A stretch of DNA of 64,000 nucleotides from Notolepis coatsorum (GCA_963971535.1 OZ020601.1:24042471-24106470); one strand, 5' to 3'; numbered from the stretch's first letter, positions 45,813 through 58,570 are shown. The notes: a model not told the origin generated them from the sequence alone. Made by a program: numbers and translations.

Positions 45813-46680
45813 ACAGTGGTGGTGTACTGCTCATTGTGCAGCAGGGCTGTCATTACGGGCCGAGCCGTTCCGCTGGGGTGCAGGGGAAATGTCATGTTTA
45901 CTGCCATTCCCATACACACCCAACATAATGACCAGCATGGAGCTCCTCCTCCCTCTATCCACCCACCCCCTCTAACTCCTTAGCTGTAGCCTTCATCCCT
46001 CTCTCCCAAGTATTCATCCATATCATCTTCTCGTCGCTTCATCCATTGCTCTCTATCCCTCCCTCCTTTCATCCATCCAGTGTAGAACACACAGGGGCAA
46101 AATTGCCCACAAGATTTAAATGCCCCCCTCCACCCTCTTTCTCTCTCTCCCTCTCTAGGGTCAACACGGTCACTCTCTCAAGTCACATATGGGGGCCCAC
46201 ATGTGCACATACAGGGCAGGGCAATAACTTTCTCGTCCAGCGGCCAAAGTGGAATTTAAGAATAGAAGGGACTCTGGTCAGTCCCACTGACACCGATACC
46301 TGGGCTTTGGGCAGTTGATCCTTTTTCAACTGCAAATTGTGTCCCAGATGCGTCACTGTATTGATATAATGGTCATGCAAAATATTGCTGTATTGATTCC
46401 CCCCCCCCCCCCCCCCCCCCAACTTATGAGAGAAAATCACAATAACTAGAGCCCAGAACCCACTTCACACCGCTTTACAGCTTCAGTATTGGAGCTTCTT
46501 TCCTTTTCCAAAATAATAGCATACATGTTTGTTGCAATGATAAGCCCAGATGCCAGGTGGCGCTGTTGTGCCCGTTTCAGTTTCCCTTCGATATCCCCAG
46601 TATTAGATGTTATAAACCAGATCGGGGTCTATCTGAACAGTCAGTAAATGTTGTGACTCTGGAGCAGGATTCACTTGCCT
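45813..46680. other. Unassigned sequence
   Basis: CT-rich stretches near 45940-46160 and a C run of about 22 at 46399-46420. No gene recognised. Confidence 0.45.
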
Positions 46681-46992
46681 AGTAACCTGGCATGAAACAA
46701 TTCACTCTCCCAGTAACCTGGCATGAAACTATTCACTTTCCCAGTAACCTGGCATGAAACTATTCACTTTCCCAGTAACCTGGCATGAAACTATTCACTT
46801 TCCCAGTAACCTGGCATGAAACTATTCACTTTCCCAGTAACCTGGCATGAAACTATTCACTTTCCCAGTAACCTGGCATGAAACTATTCACTCTCCCAGT
46901 AACCTGGCATGAAACTATTCACTCTCCCAGTAACCTGGCATGAAACTATTCACTTTCCCGGTAACCTGCTGTAGCATGAAACGATTCTCCGT
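46681..46992 (+). repeat. 31-bp minisatellite, about ten copies
   Basis: Unit 'ctggcatgaaactattcact' plus 'ttcccagtaac'. Edge units are diverged (CAATTCACTCTCC at the left, ACGATTCTCCGTCCC at the right). Confidence 0.95.
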
Positions 46993-47239
46993 CCCGGTAA
47001 CAGAGCATGAAATGACTGGTATGTAAAAATCCCTCAAGATCCCTAGATGCCTATATAATCGCTAGCTTTAAAATTTAGCCTGGTTTTTTAAATGTTAACC
47101 TACACAATAAATGTCCTCAAGGGCCACTGAAAAAAAAACAGGGTTCTCACCCACACCACTCTTTTGTAGGATTTTGGGTTAGTTTGTGTTTTTCTTACAC
47201 CCATACTTGTTCAGACATCAGCACATCACTGATAAAGTG

Positions 47240-47800
47240 ATCAAATTTAGATTCAGACAACTTTATTGATCCCACGTGGGGCAATTCATATTGTAGCTTG
47301 CACGAGTAACGAAAACAAAAACATATCAACGACAGCACGGCAAGAACAACAAATGCGGCTTGCATCTGGCCTACGCGGTGGGTCTGTTCGGGACACCGAG
47401 CCTGAACATTTTTCTTTTTACCTGGGAATCGATACCGGTACCCAATGGTACCTTTTTTTCTGTACTTTACTCTCCCTCTCTGAAGTCTAAACTTCACAAC
47501 ACACAATCTAAAACCCCTTACCTCCTCTCCAAAAACCATTCCTACAACAATAACAACAACTTGCAAAGGAGATCTTGTATCTCAATGGGACTTCCTGGCA
47601 ATTTTTTTTTTTATTTCGATTAAAAGATATTTGTTTGCGATTTGCTAATTGCATCATTTCAAATCGCGATTTCGATAAAAAATCGATTAATCGTTCAGCC
47701 CTACGTACCGGTTGGTCCTACTTAATGGAATGTCATAACGGCGGCCAGAAGGCAACAGCGAAAAACGCTGAGACAGAGCGTGGAGAGGTTGATTTGTAAT
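47240..47800 (-). repeat. LINE tail with hAT fragment inside
   Basis: 'agacaactttattgatccca' and 'cgtggggcaattcatattgt' are, on the minus strand, an AATAAAGT LINE 3' end. 47600-47703 ends 'aatcgattaatcgttcagcc' 'cta', a hAT terminus whose left end is not found. 47704-47820 ('ggcggccagaaggcaacagc') may be the LINE body continuing. Confidence 0.5.
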
Positions 47801-48290
47801 GCTCGTCCCCTTCTTGACCACCTGGTCCGTCCAGAGAGAACATAGGTCTCTCTGTTTTACTTTCACAATATACTGTAGGCTGTTCTTATCTTTAATAGAT
47901 AGGCCACTGAACCAGCAGATAAGAAAAATTAAGAGGCTTTCAATATTTTATTATTGAAATACATTTTATAAAATTGTTTATATTGTTATATATATATTTT
48001 TTTTTACTTTAAATAGTCATGTGTGGTCTCCACATTTTGCCCTGCCTTTGAGCCAGGTTGCGACAGTGAATACACACCGAAACGGCCACGAGCATATTCA
48101 CATGTGTATCCAAGGGACGCGTATTCAATCCGTCACATGTACACACACTTTTTAATTAGGTTTCTTGTGCGGCTTCTCACACCCGACCGTAGGATGCTTG
48201 TTTCACACGCTTTTATCTCTCGTCGTCAACAGACATAGAAATACAGTTTTTATTACACTCATAAAACCGTTGTCTCCATCAGAGACGAGC

Positions 48291-48327
48291 CAGACAGACA
48301 GACAGACAGACTGTCAGACAGAAAGAA

Positions 48328-48398
<71 letters not shown>

Positions 48399-48437
48399 GA
48401 GAGAGAGAGAGACAGACAGAGAGACAGAGAGACAGGA
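48291..48437 (+). repeat. CAGA tetranucleotide array
   Basis: About 30 tandem CAGA units with GAGA interruptions towards the right. Confidence 0.95.
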
Positions 48438-48514
48438 GGACCAGTCAGGCGGAAATACAGCATTCATCACTAATTATTTGTCCGTGTTTATAATAGTACC
48501 TCATATCCCTTTCT

Positions 48515-48570
48515 GTGCCGCTTCGGCGTTGGCCTGTTACGCCAATAAAGCTTATTTGAATTGGAAGAGA
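48515..48570 (+). repeat. LINE 3' tail
   Basis: 'gttacgccaataaagcttat' followed by 'ttgaattgg' is a common teleost LINE end. The flanks to 48290 and 49350 hold no recognised gene. Confidence 0.45.
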
Positions 48571-49374
48571 CTTGGAAGAGACCACCAGAACTGTATTTAT
48601 AGACAAGACACAGACTGACAAAAAGACAGACGGACAAGATTAAGACCAACAGAAGAGACCACTAGAGGCATATTTATCCAGTGGACAGACCTGGGGTCAG
48701 TAAGTCATTATAAAAAGGATAGCGCACAGAGTGCAGAAGAGGAGAACCGGTTCAGCTAAACGAGGCTGTGGTTTAGGCCTTGTACAGAAAAAAACCTTGT
48801 GTACTTCTGACAAGTTTTACAAAAACATATCAAAGCCTTTCTATAATGACCGGGGCACCGGGTTCATTCACATCATATTTTGGAGCTATATTTGATATTA
48901 TACGCCTCTAAAATTGGTGCCAACTTTTGAAGAATTATTAAAAAAATATATAAAAGAAATAGCAGTGATGTCAAAAACTAAATCTGGCGTGCTTATACTG
49001 TGCGCACTCACACACACACACACACAAGGCCCCCGACAGTAAATGGCTCCCAGCCTCCCTCTTCCCTCAAGCCATCCATCAGAATGCGACAGGAAGAGAG
49101 AGTTCAGAGCCAGCGAGGAGTCATCCTGGCTTCCGCCCCGGCACTGGGCCTATAATCTGCGCTGCCACCGCAGGGTCCTAACTCATGCACCACCATGTGA
49201 TCTCAGTGACAAATGAGAGTCGCGACGCGGCCCCAGTTTCTCGCTCAGCTCTTTAAAGTGGCGCTCTGCGATTAGCGAGAGGGGCGAGCGTGCGGCGAAC
49301 CCAGGGGCCCGTTAAATCACAGCTCTGAGGGGGAGGAGATACACACACACTCACTCTCTCTTTCTATCACACAC

Positions 49375-49402
49375 ACTCAGAGAGAGAGGGAGGAGAGAGA
49401 GA

Positions 49403-49439
<37 letters not shown>

Positions 49440-49681
49440 GGGGGTCGAGAGAGACAGACAGGGGGGGTGGGGAGAGAGAGAGGGACAGACAGGGGGGGGT
49501 GGGGAGAGAGAGAGAGAGAGAGGGACAGACAGACAGGGTGGGAGAGAGGGATGAGAGAGAGAGTGATGAGACCGAGCAAGGGACAGACAGGGGGGAGGGG
49601 GGTGGGAGAGAGAGGGGAATGAGAGATGAGAGAGGGGGGTGGGAGGGAGAGAGGGGGGGTGAGAGAGAAGGGGGGTGAGAG

Positions 49682-49722
<41 letters not shown>

Positions 49723-49893
49723 GGTGAGAGACGAGAGAGAAGGGGTGAGATGTGGAAAGAGTGTGAAAGACGAGAATGAGTGGGGTAGAGAGAGGGGGGG
49801 AGTGGGAGAGAACGTGAGAGACGAGAGATGAGCGACGAGCGCAAGCAAGGGACAGACTGGGGGAGAGAGACGAGAGCGAACAAGGACAAGAGG

Positions 49894-49958
<65 letters not shown>

Positions 49959-50070
49959 GAGAATGAGTGAGGGAGAGGGGGGGAGTGGGAAAGAGAGGGG
50001 GGGGAGTGGGAGAGAACGTGAGAGACGAGAGAATAGAGAGAGAGGGAGAGAAATGAGTGAAAAATAAAAT
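49375..50070 (+). repeat. GA-rich simple-repeat region
   Basis: About 700 bp of (GA)n, GGGGGG and GAC repeats with several similar 60-90-bp blocks ('ggacagacaggggg', 'gtgggagagaacgtgagaga'). Serine/leucine/proline-rich frames on the other strand are artefacts. Confidence 0.95.
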
Positions 50071-50268
50071 GAGAATGAGCGAGGGTGGGGGGGGTGGGAG
50101 TGAGAGAGGACAGCTTCAGCGGCGCTGGGCTGGAGGCCAAGCCTCCAGAGAAGCCAGGAGAGACCTCAAACAGAAATAACTCCAAACATCCCATAAAGAA
50201 CCATTAAAACCAATTACACTCAATTACACTCTACCTTACTGCCCTGCAAGCACAGACCCAGCAGCAGC

Positions 50269-50504
50269 TACTGCACAGGACTACCAGCTCCACCACCAAC
50301 ACACACACACCACACTACTGCACAGGACTACCAGCTCCACCACCAGCACACACACACACACCACACTACTGCACAGGACTACCAGCTCCACCACCAGCAC
50401 ACACACACACACACCACTGCACAGGACTACCAGCTCCACCACCAGCACACACACACACCACACTACTGCACAGGACTACCAGCTCCACCACCACACACAC
50501 ACAC
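50269..50504 (+). repeat. CA-rich minisatellite, left part
   Basis: Units of 'ctgcacaggactaccagctc' plus 'caccaccagcacacac' with variable (CA)n. The array resumes at 51779 after a hAT insertion. Confidence 0.93.
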
Positions 50505-51778
50505 CAGCGTTTCCGTTAGCCGGTAATTACCGGTATTTGACTGGCAAAATATGTTGAAGTCCGAATATTTAAATATCTCCGGTCATAATGTCCGGTGGAA
50601 ATAATTCCTCTAAGCACAATTTTATTATTTGAATTGTATTAAAATAGGCTAAAATTAAATAGCCTATGCGATGAACAAAACAATAAATTAATTTGTTTCA
50701 TTGTGCTTCGCTCTAATAAAGCGCGGATGGCGCCGCTCGGATGTGAATCTTTTTTTTTCTTTTTTTGAGCCTGTCTGGCCACCATAATAACGACAAACAG
50801 CTATACGAGCGAGAGAGAGAGATGGCCAAACAAGCTAAACCTAACAAATATTTCATGAAACCAAGCACAAGCAGGTCTAATAATAATGACATTGACAACG
50901 AAGATGAGTCTTCTGAAGTCACAGAGACCGCCGATGCTCCCGCGGAAAATAAACAAATGTCGAGCGTTCAGGCGGCGGCCCGAGTGGAAAGTTAAATTCT
51001 CCTGGCTGAGGTACGACATTATAGTCTAGTAGTCTAGCGTCTATGATGTACGAGAGATAACATTGATTGAACGTACACAAAGTACACTTTATTGATTGAA
51101 CCACAAAGAGCATCCCCAGTCTGCTGCTACCGTTGCGAGCCTCGCAGAAGTCCACCTGTTCCAATGCAATGGGGATCTAGTCGCAGGTACAAAACGGATA
51201 GGCAGAACGAGACGGGGTGAGTAAGTGTTGACATTTTTTAATCATAATGCAACTGTTGGTTGACTGCCGTGTCACATAGTAATGCATATAATTGATTATA
51301 ACTAAATGTAGGCTATAATGAAATCAACAAACGCATTACGAGCATGTGGCTCGTCCTCTCGCTCTCTGCATGCAAACGAGGCAATGTGATGATCAACTAC
51401 AGTTTGCTGTGTGTGAAGTTGAACATTATGATATGTGTGACGTGTCTGATACAACGAGGTGAAGCGATGTCGACTCGAGATTCATTTGGGGGTGCGTGCG
51501 ACAGCTGCTGCAGTGCGAGCAGAGCTTGATGCTGGATCAGCGTATCGCACTAACTTGGGAGGCGAGAGATAGTAATTTGATTCTGCAAATCAATTTCTCA
51601 TTCTTCGCTTGATGTAATTAATACAAATGTCCAATATAACGGAATTCGTTAGCTCATAAAAATGTGATTATAACAGACTGCTGTTTAAAACTCTGACCGG
51701 AATTTCAGGAATATGTCCGGGGATAGAAATCTTGCAGGACACTCAGACCGGCACGAATATGTTCTAACGGAAACGCTG
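50505..51778 (+). mobile_element. hAT element, 1274 bp, inside the CA-rich array
   Basis: Ends CAGCGTTTCCGTTAG and CTAACGGAAACGCTG are perfect inverted repeats. ACACACAC lies on both sides (50497-50504 and 51779-51786), consistent with an 8-bp duplication though the site itself is (CA)n. Inside, next to each end, are related 'ccggtaattaccggtatttg' and 'ccggaatttcaggaatatgt' segments. It keeps the first 57 codons of a transposase-like frame. Confidence 0.93.
50822..50995 (+). pseudogene. N-terminal remnant of a hAT transposase
   Basis: The frame starts MAKQAKPNKYFMKPSTSRSN, continues with an acidic stretch (NDIDNEDESSEVTETADAPA) and stops after 57 codons. A short basic start followed by 'K.F.KPSTS' and an acidic linker is the usual beginning of the fish hAT proteins with these CAGCGTTTCC ends, as I recall them. 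The zinc finger, DDE core and dimerisation domain are absent, so the element cannot move on its own. 50995-51700 has no further transposase segments that I can read. Confidence 0.6.
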
Positions 51779-51850
51779 ACACACACACACCACACTACTG
51801 CACAGGACTACCAGCTCCACCACCACCACACACACACACCAACTCCACCA

Positions 51851-51891
<41 letters not shown>

Positions 51892-53055
51892 AACTCCACC
51901 ACCACCAGCACACACACACTACTGCACAGGACTGCCAGCTCCACCACCACCAGCACACACACACTACTGCCAACTCCACCACCACCAGCACACACACACT
52001 ACTGCACAGGACTGCCAGCTCCTCCACCACCACCAGCACACACACACACACACACACACACACTACTGCACAGGACTGCCAACTCCACCACCACCAGCAC
52101 ACACACACTACTGCACACTGACTGCCAACTCCACCAGCACACACACACACACACTACTGCACAGGACTGCCAACTCCACCACCACACACACGCTACTGCA
52201 CAGGACTGCCAGCTCCACCACCACCAGCACACACACACTACTGCACAGGACTGCCAGCTCCACCACCACCAGCACACACACACACACACACACACTACTG
52301 CACAGGACTGCCAGCTCCAGCACCACCAGCACACACACACTACTGCACACTGACTGCCAACTCCACCAGCACACACACACACACACTACTGCCAACTCCA
52401 CCACCGCCACCAGCACACACACACACACACTACTGCACAGGACTGCCAACTCCACCACCACCAGCACACACACACTACTGCACAGGACTGCCAACTCCAC
52501 CACCAACACACACACACACTACTGCACAGGACTGCCAACTCCACCACCACCAGCACACACACACACACACACACTACTGCACAGGACTGCCAACTCCACC
52601 ACCACCAGCACACACACTACTGCACAGGACTGCCAACTCCACCACCACCAGCACACACACACTACTGCACAGGACTGCCAACTCCACCACCACCAGCACA
52701 CACACACTACTGCACAGGACTGCCAACTCCACCACCACCAGCACACACACACACACGCTACTGCACAGGACTGCCAACTCCACCACCACCAGCACACACA
52801 CGCTACTGCACAGGACTACCAACTCCACCACCACCAGCACACACACACTACTGCACAGGACTGCCAACTCCACCACCACCAGCACACACACACACACACA
52901 CTACTGCACAGGACTGCCAACTCCACCACCACCAGCACACACACTACTGCACAGGACTGCCAACTCCACCACCAGCACACACACACTACTGCACAGGACT
53001 GCCAACTCCACCACCAACACACACACACACACACACTACTGCACAGGACTGCCAG
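51779..53055 (+). repeat. CA-rich minisatellite, right part
   Basis: About 27 units of 'ctgcacaggactgccaactc' plus 'caccaccaccagcacacaca' with variable (CA)n (4-12 units). The first unit after the hAT still reads GACTACCAGCTCC like the left part; most later ones read GACTGCCAACTCC. Histidine/threonine-rich and valine/cysteine-rich frames through it are artefacts. Confidence 0.95.
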
Positions 53056-53281
53056 CTCCAGCGCATCACGCCAGTCCGATGACAGCTCCGTTCCTACATC
53101 GCACAGACCACCACATGTATGAACACAGACAGACAGGCAGGCAGTAAAAACAATCAACTTTTGGTTTTAAGGGCCTATAAAAAGGAGAATAACATAACCA
53201 AGGGGTGGCTTTCAGTGGATGTTACATCTCAGGGCTACTCCGTCTGTGAGAACAGAGACGCTGTTTTGAATTGTTAAGCCT

Positions 53282-53701
53282 TAGGGCTGGGTGGATATGA
53301 CCCATGAAATCCATAATGGTAAATGGACTGCATTCATACTGTACAGCTCTTTTATCCAAAGTGCTTTACAACTTATGCCTCCCATTCACCCATTCATTCA
53401 CTCCTGACGGCGGAGGCAACCATGGAAGGTGCCCACCTGCTCATCGGGAGCAGTTTCAGAGGTAGAAGACCAGTGACCTTCTACCTCATACTGGACATGA
53501 GCACCACCAGTCCCATGGAACAGCTTCATATTGCCTTTTGTCTGACCGCTGGTAAACAGGCTTCTCTGCTGGCTGTGGCTCCAGGGGAGTTGAATAGTTC
53601 TGGCTCTGCTAGTTTCTTTTCTATCTTTTGGTGCTTTTTTGGTGGACAAACCACCGCACATGTGCACCATGACTCGCGACTGGAAACTAGCTCTGCTAGC
53701 A
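53282..53701 (+). mobile_element. Composite hAT remnant with dispersed repeat inside
   Basis: Begins TAGGGCTGGGTGGATATGA (hAT end). 53325-53460 is the first half of the repeat at 20945. 53570-53700 matches the inner module of the 33278-33931 hAT ('tctatcttttggtgcttttt', 'cgactggaaactagctctgc'). No right end is visible. Confidence 0.6.
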
Positions 53702-53860
53702 CAGGGGTTTCCAAAGTTAACAGGCCGCGACCCCCAAAATAACGGTGTCATTAAAAAATGAATTAAAAAAATTATATCATTATTTTTTTTGTAAATGGAA
53801 ATGTATGGTTGAAACATGCAAGCATTCAAACGCACACACACCAATAAGCATTGGAGGCGT
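53702..53860 (+). mobile_element. hAT 5' end (CAGGGGTTTCC)
   Basis: CAGGGGTTTCCAAAGTTAAC followed by 'aggccgcgacccccaaaata' is a hAT/Charlie-like start; no right end found. 53870-54190 has 'gggggtctgggggtccccca', unassigned. Confidence 0.5.
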
Positions 53861-54200
53861 TTAACCATGGCCGGACTGGGGAAATCATTCAGGCCAGGAA
53901 ATATAGTGCGAAATATAGCCCCAGTCAGGCCACTTTTTAAGAAGGGGGTCTGGGGGTCCCCCACCAGGATTTTTTAATTTTTTTACAAAGACTTAATTTC
54001 TTGCATTCTGGTGCAGGAATTATTTTTGTACCCTTTAAATGCCAGTGTTTGTGATAGCATCACAAATTATTGTTAAAAAACAGGCTAGCATATGTATGAT
54101 TCGTTTTTTTGTAATGTCAGATTGAAAAAATACAATATTTTATTCAACTTCAGCCGTGATCATAACACCACATATTAATTTTATAATTCTAACCCTTTAA

Positions 54201-55205
54201 CACATTGACCGCCGGGCATTGTGCCCATCTCATACCCCCCTCTGCCACCGTTAACACTTTGATTGCCTAAGGCTAAATTCATGATATACCATCCCTTGCC
54301 AGCTCTATTTGTCTATGGAGAAGTTATCCTTCTTTGCAGGGCTATAACTTTTTAAATTCTATTGCTAGATTGCCATTATTAGGGCCCATTCAAGGTCCTA
54401 TATGTATTGTTCATGGTGTAGCAACGTTAAACTTTTTCATTCACATATTCATACTAAAATATGGTCTAAGGTATAAGTATGTTTTTCATCTCTTTCTGCA
54501 GCTTTCTCCAGAACGTGATTTATAGCCCCAAATGCATTATATTGATGATGAAATAGTTTGATAGCAATCGGCGCGATATAAAAAATTCCAACTAGACGTA
54601 CTTCTGGAAGTTACTACACGTCATCTGATGTTGACCGGATGGGCGAGGGGGCGTTTATAATTCCGTGGGCAGCGTTATACCATTCATCTAATGTGGGTCA
54701 TATGTTGATAATAGCAGTTAGTATCGAAGACGGTAACGTTACACGCTGAAACTCACCCCAGTCTCCGCGCGCCGTTGGGCGATCATCGTAGAGTAGAAAT
54801 CTTATCATTATGGGATATATTTTTACCCGGTCCATCTCCAGCTTGTATAATGGTATATACGTCCAAATCATGTTGTTTATCGAGTTATTGCCAATCGATC
54901 ACCGTGTAGCGTGACGAGCCAGAGTCCCATGACCTATAGCGAGCGCCCGGAAGTACTACGGACGTCTAGGACAACCTCTATGCAACATCCTGTTTGGCGA
55001 TTGCGCCGATCGGCCACCAGATGGCGCTCCTGAACCGCCAGAGAGCTCAGTGGGTCCTGCTGGTGGATCTAAGGCCAGCGGAGGGGACATATGAATCCGA
55101 TCGCAGATTTTTGAAATATTGATATAAGGACGACGTAACACGTCCTCCGGCAACTTTAGCATGGCCAGCAAAGACGTCTAAAGACGGTTCCCGGCAGTCA
55201 AAGTG
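54201..55205. mobile_element. TTAA-flanked DNA element, 1005 bp
   Basis: Ends CACATTGACCGCCGGGCAT and, inverted on the right, CACTTTGACTGCCGGGAAC, with TTAA on each side (54197-54200 and 55206-55209). The interior has no transposase. Shares end sequence with 59515-60421 (TTAAC.CATTGACCGCC) and short internal matches such as 'attgttcatggt'. Confidence 0.8.
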
Positions 55206-55239
55206 TTAATGTGAGTCGGGCTTTACAAATACATTTTAT

Positions 55240-55375
55240 TTTATTTTATTTGATTTAAGTGTCTTGCTCAAGGACACTTCAACACCCTGCCGGGAGGAGC
55301 CGGAGTAGGACCAGGAACCTTTGGATAACCAGACGACCACTCTACCTCCCGAGCCGCCATATCACGGTCTATTAT
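55240..55375 (+). repeat. Dispersed teleost repeat, second half
   Basis: 'gtcttgctcaaggacacttc', 'ccgggaggagccggagtagg', 'ctctacctcccgagccgcca' match the second half of 20945-21145. Confidence 0.65.
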
Positions 55376-55893
55376 CACATTTACCACAGTAATGATAAAT
55401 TAAGCCAAAGCCGGTATTACATTTTACACAAACACACCATATTCTCCATTGCATCCCTCTGGCAATAACGTTTATCAATGTTTGTCCGTCAACGTGATTG
55501 GTTGTTGTACATTCAGTTGCATTAAAAAAGGGGCACAAAATGAAACTGGAGGAATGTATTTACCCAACATACTCATATGGGCAAAATTAGGCCGGTAAAT
55601 ATATTCCTACATGTTGGTATCGGTAAGGTTTTGGTTCATCATTCAGCCCTAGCCTGCTGCCTGTGGTGGTTTCTAAACAAGACTAGGTCAAAACCTAGTA
55701 TATAGCTGGACTGTGTGTGGTCGACAGGGACACATTATACTAGGCTACTCCGCTCTAATTTTCTCTCGTCTTGAAAATAGTATGCAGGTCTCGTCACTGT
55801 TGGCTTGTTAAATATAGCAAGAGCAGAGCCTCCACGACCGGTTTGGATCTGAACTTGTACTTCATCATTCTGCACACACATGCTAGTTGCTAC

Positions 55894-55944
<51 letters not shown>

Positions 55945-57110
55945 CTGCCCAACAGCCCTGCCTCCTACCACTCACAGCACTTACTGCTACTGTAGCTTTC
56001 TCTGTAAAAAAATAAAAGCAGTGTTTTGGGGCTAGATCGGACACCGCAGGCAACACTAGATTCATGTGACCTGTGACATCAAACTCAGAGAACGGTTGGC
56101 CAGTTAGACGTCTAATGTTTGGCCAGTGGAGGACTACGATGCTCTGATCCAGCACACCAGGTTCGCCTCTGCAAAGAGCATTTGTAGTGCTGGCCATACC
56201 GTGTCAAGTCTTGAGTAAAGACTCCCTTGTAAGAGTTGTCAACAGGAGCACCGGTGTAATGGGATAAAGTCTATAAACCTGCCATAATGGAAAGCATGAG
56301 TGAGACTGCCAATCTATGCCAACAGGATTAGTGTGTAATGAGGTGGAATGATTAGGCCTAACAGGTTTCAGATTGGGGATTTGAGCCAAGTGTCGACAAT
56401 ATGGGTGCAGCAACTCAAACTATGAACCGGCCCAAAGCCGGGAGGTTTGCGGTTTGTTAATAAACACATACATCTACCTTGGAGTGTGACGATTGAGTGA
56501 CTGATTAAAATAATAAAATTGGCACTTTATTTAATTTTTTATTACCGCATTGATGTTGTTCCGGAGCGTCTAGTCTGATGGAAATACAAAAGAATAAGAA
56601 GAATTTCATGTGTTTCATTCAGAAACGCTAAGATTGTTGAAATAAACTGTAAAAAAGACCCTGTTCAAGCGCTTTAGCTCGGTTTCAGTTGGTTTCGGAC
56701 AACAGTTCTATGACTCCTATGAGCTGTAATCTGGTGTTGGCTGGATGGACCATATATAACATACTTGCAGGTAGAAAAAATGCGTTGTTGGCTTTGGTCT
56801 TTTTTTTATGTTGAAAATGTGTTTTGCAATTCACTGACTAAATAGTGTCTCCTGAATTAAGCATGTAAGGTATTTGTTTAGTATCATGATTTGGTTATCT
56901 TGAACTTACCAGCTGCAAAAATAATAATGTTATCATGATGAAAAACGACACATTTGGAAATAAACTGGAAAAGTCAACAAAAACTTCCCAATCTACCTCA
57001 CGATATACATACATGATTCTTTTTGATATTTTTCTGCTTTTGGTCAGATTTGATTTTACACCTCAAATTAACCGCTCCAGGGTTCATTTGGAAGCGAATT
57101 GAGACCACCT
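55376..57110. other. Sequence without recognised gene
   Basis: Contains a (CA)n microsatellite at 55896-55942. Otherwise no tandem array, TIR pair or coding domain is recognised. Confidence 0.45.
55896..55942 (+). repeat. CA microsatellite
   Basis: (CA)n of about 23 units. Confidence 0.95.
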
Positions 57111-57113
57111 CAA

Positions 57114-57463
57114 GGCCTAACAAAATTAATAGTTGGTTTCAGGTTGGTTGTCAGTTTGGCCATGGGTAGGTAGGGAATTTTTTATTTTTATTTATTTTTT
57201 ATTCTTTCCCACGGCGACTATGGATAGGGAATTTCTTTATTTAATTAAAATGTTCACAACAACATGGATGCATGTACTCTGCCAGCATGTTTAATATCCA
57301 TAATAATAAATGTTTGACTAAGATTTCTATGAAACTTTATTAAAAAAAAAAAAAAAAAAAAAAAAATTATAATTTTTTTTTTAACTCAGAAAATATATTG
57401 GGTCGCACCTAAATCGGCAGGGTCGGTCGGCAACCTGAAACCAACTATTAATTTTGTTAGGCC
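57114..57463. mobile_element. PIF/Harbinger-like MITE, 350 bp
   Basis: Long inverted ends: GGCCTAACAAAATTAATAGT on the left, continuing TGGTTTCAGGTTG, and its exact complement on the right (33 bp). Three-base duplications CAA lie outside (57111-57113 and 57464-57466). GG...CC termini with 3-bp duplications fit PIF/Harbinger, although the usual target there is TWA. An A-run of about 27 and a T-rich middle fill the interior. Confidence 0.8.
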
Positions 57464-57894
57464 CAAACACAATTAAACCCAAGTTTGATTACTCTGCTCA
57501 CACCAGCCCAAACAAACCCACAGGGGTAAACCATATCTCAAAGTTGAAATGGAATGGAATGTTGGAATATAAATATATGGATATATAAATAAATGGAAAG
57601 ATGAATTTATACATGTATCTTCTTAGAAAGAAAATATATATGAGGAGTCCATGATAGGATGGCATCTTTCATAACACCCAGCCAGGCCAAAACCATTTCC
57701 TATGTCTCATTAGTATTGATAAAAAGAGCATTTAGCCAGTCAAAATGACAGTGGTACAGTCTCAGGGCATCGCCATCAGCAGAGATAGCAAGGTGGAATA
57801 ATTAGTATTTTAAAAGAAACAGGTTGGGCTCACTGGTGGCGCAATCTGCAGTGTACACTGTAAATGACACAGGTGAGCTAAGGCAGCCTTGAGA

Positions 57895-58262
57895 AGAAAG
57901 TATATAAGTTACCAGCTGTATTCCTTTTGTGAGAAAAGAGTTGTACCAGTAAATGAGGTTTTGGATTGACCTGTAACTGAATCAATCAGGCTGTAGTGTA
58001 TTAAATGCAGATGGAAATCCATGAAAAGAGCTCTGGCATATGTTTCAGGTTTGTCAAGGTTTTTGGAGATGAGATGTACAAGCGTGACAACTATATGTTC
58101 CATTCCGCAACCTTGCTTGCATGTAGTAAAATTGAGTAGTAAACTGTGTGTTTAGCTATTGCTTTGTGGAGATGTTAGAGTCAGTTAGACCATAATATTT
58201 TCCAATTCCATGATTTCATAATAACAGATGTAAGCGCTATTAGACGGAAATCACTGTACTCT
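57895..58262 (-). pseudogene. L2/Rex-like LINE RT fragment, copy 1
   Basis: Minus-strand translation of 58262-58190 gives EYSDFRLIALTSVIMKSWNW, the 'DFRPIALTSVIMK' RT motif. Further on, EHIVVTLVHLISKNLDKPET and YARALFMDF form the next motif, containing the first catalytic Asp (FMDF for the usual FIDF). Frames are broken. A related copy with the same motif is split by a SINE at 61868-62860. Confidence 0.75.
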
Positions 58263-58284
58263 TTTGGACATTGTTTTCTTTGGG

Positions 58285-58440
58285 AGAGGTTTAGTTTAGT
58301 TTAGTTTATTTGCACAGTAGTTATGATTAAATAATACACGGTAAGTAGTGTTAATTGTGCAGGAGAGGAAAGAAGGCCAGAGGGGCTTGTCCTCCCATTC
58401 ATTTCAACAGGTCATTAAAAACATACTGAGTCATAAAAAC
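58285..58440. repeat. Noncoding repeat adjoining the LINE fragment, copy 1
   Basis: 'tagtttatttgcacagtagt', 'tatgattaaataatacac', 'cctcccattcatttcaacag' recur in order at 63285-63400. Confidence 0.8.
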
Positions 58441-58491
58441 TCAATATTCCCATAATTTTCCTTTTGAAAACATATTTAATATGGTTTTTTT

Positions 58492-58570
58492 TAGGGCTGG
58501 GACTTTATTGCGTTCATTTCGATTAATTAACTACATGAAAAATTAAACGTAAAAAAAAAAGTTACGCTTT
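58492..58570 (+). mobile_element. hAT end
   Basis: TAGGGCTGGGACTTTATTGC with 'cgattaattaactac' next to it, a common fish hAT start; partner not found. Confidence 0.45.

Noticed and set aside
49351..50194. Long serine/leucine/proline-rich open frames on the minus strand
   Set aside because: They are the complement of a GA-rich simple repeat, occur in all frames and have no domain or splice context.
51713..53157. A 469-codon histidine/threonine-rich frame and several cysteine/valine/tryptophan-rich frames on the other strand
   Set aside because: All run through the CA-rich minisatellite and start or stop at its edges; low-complexity artefacts.
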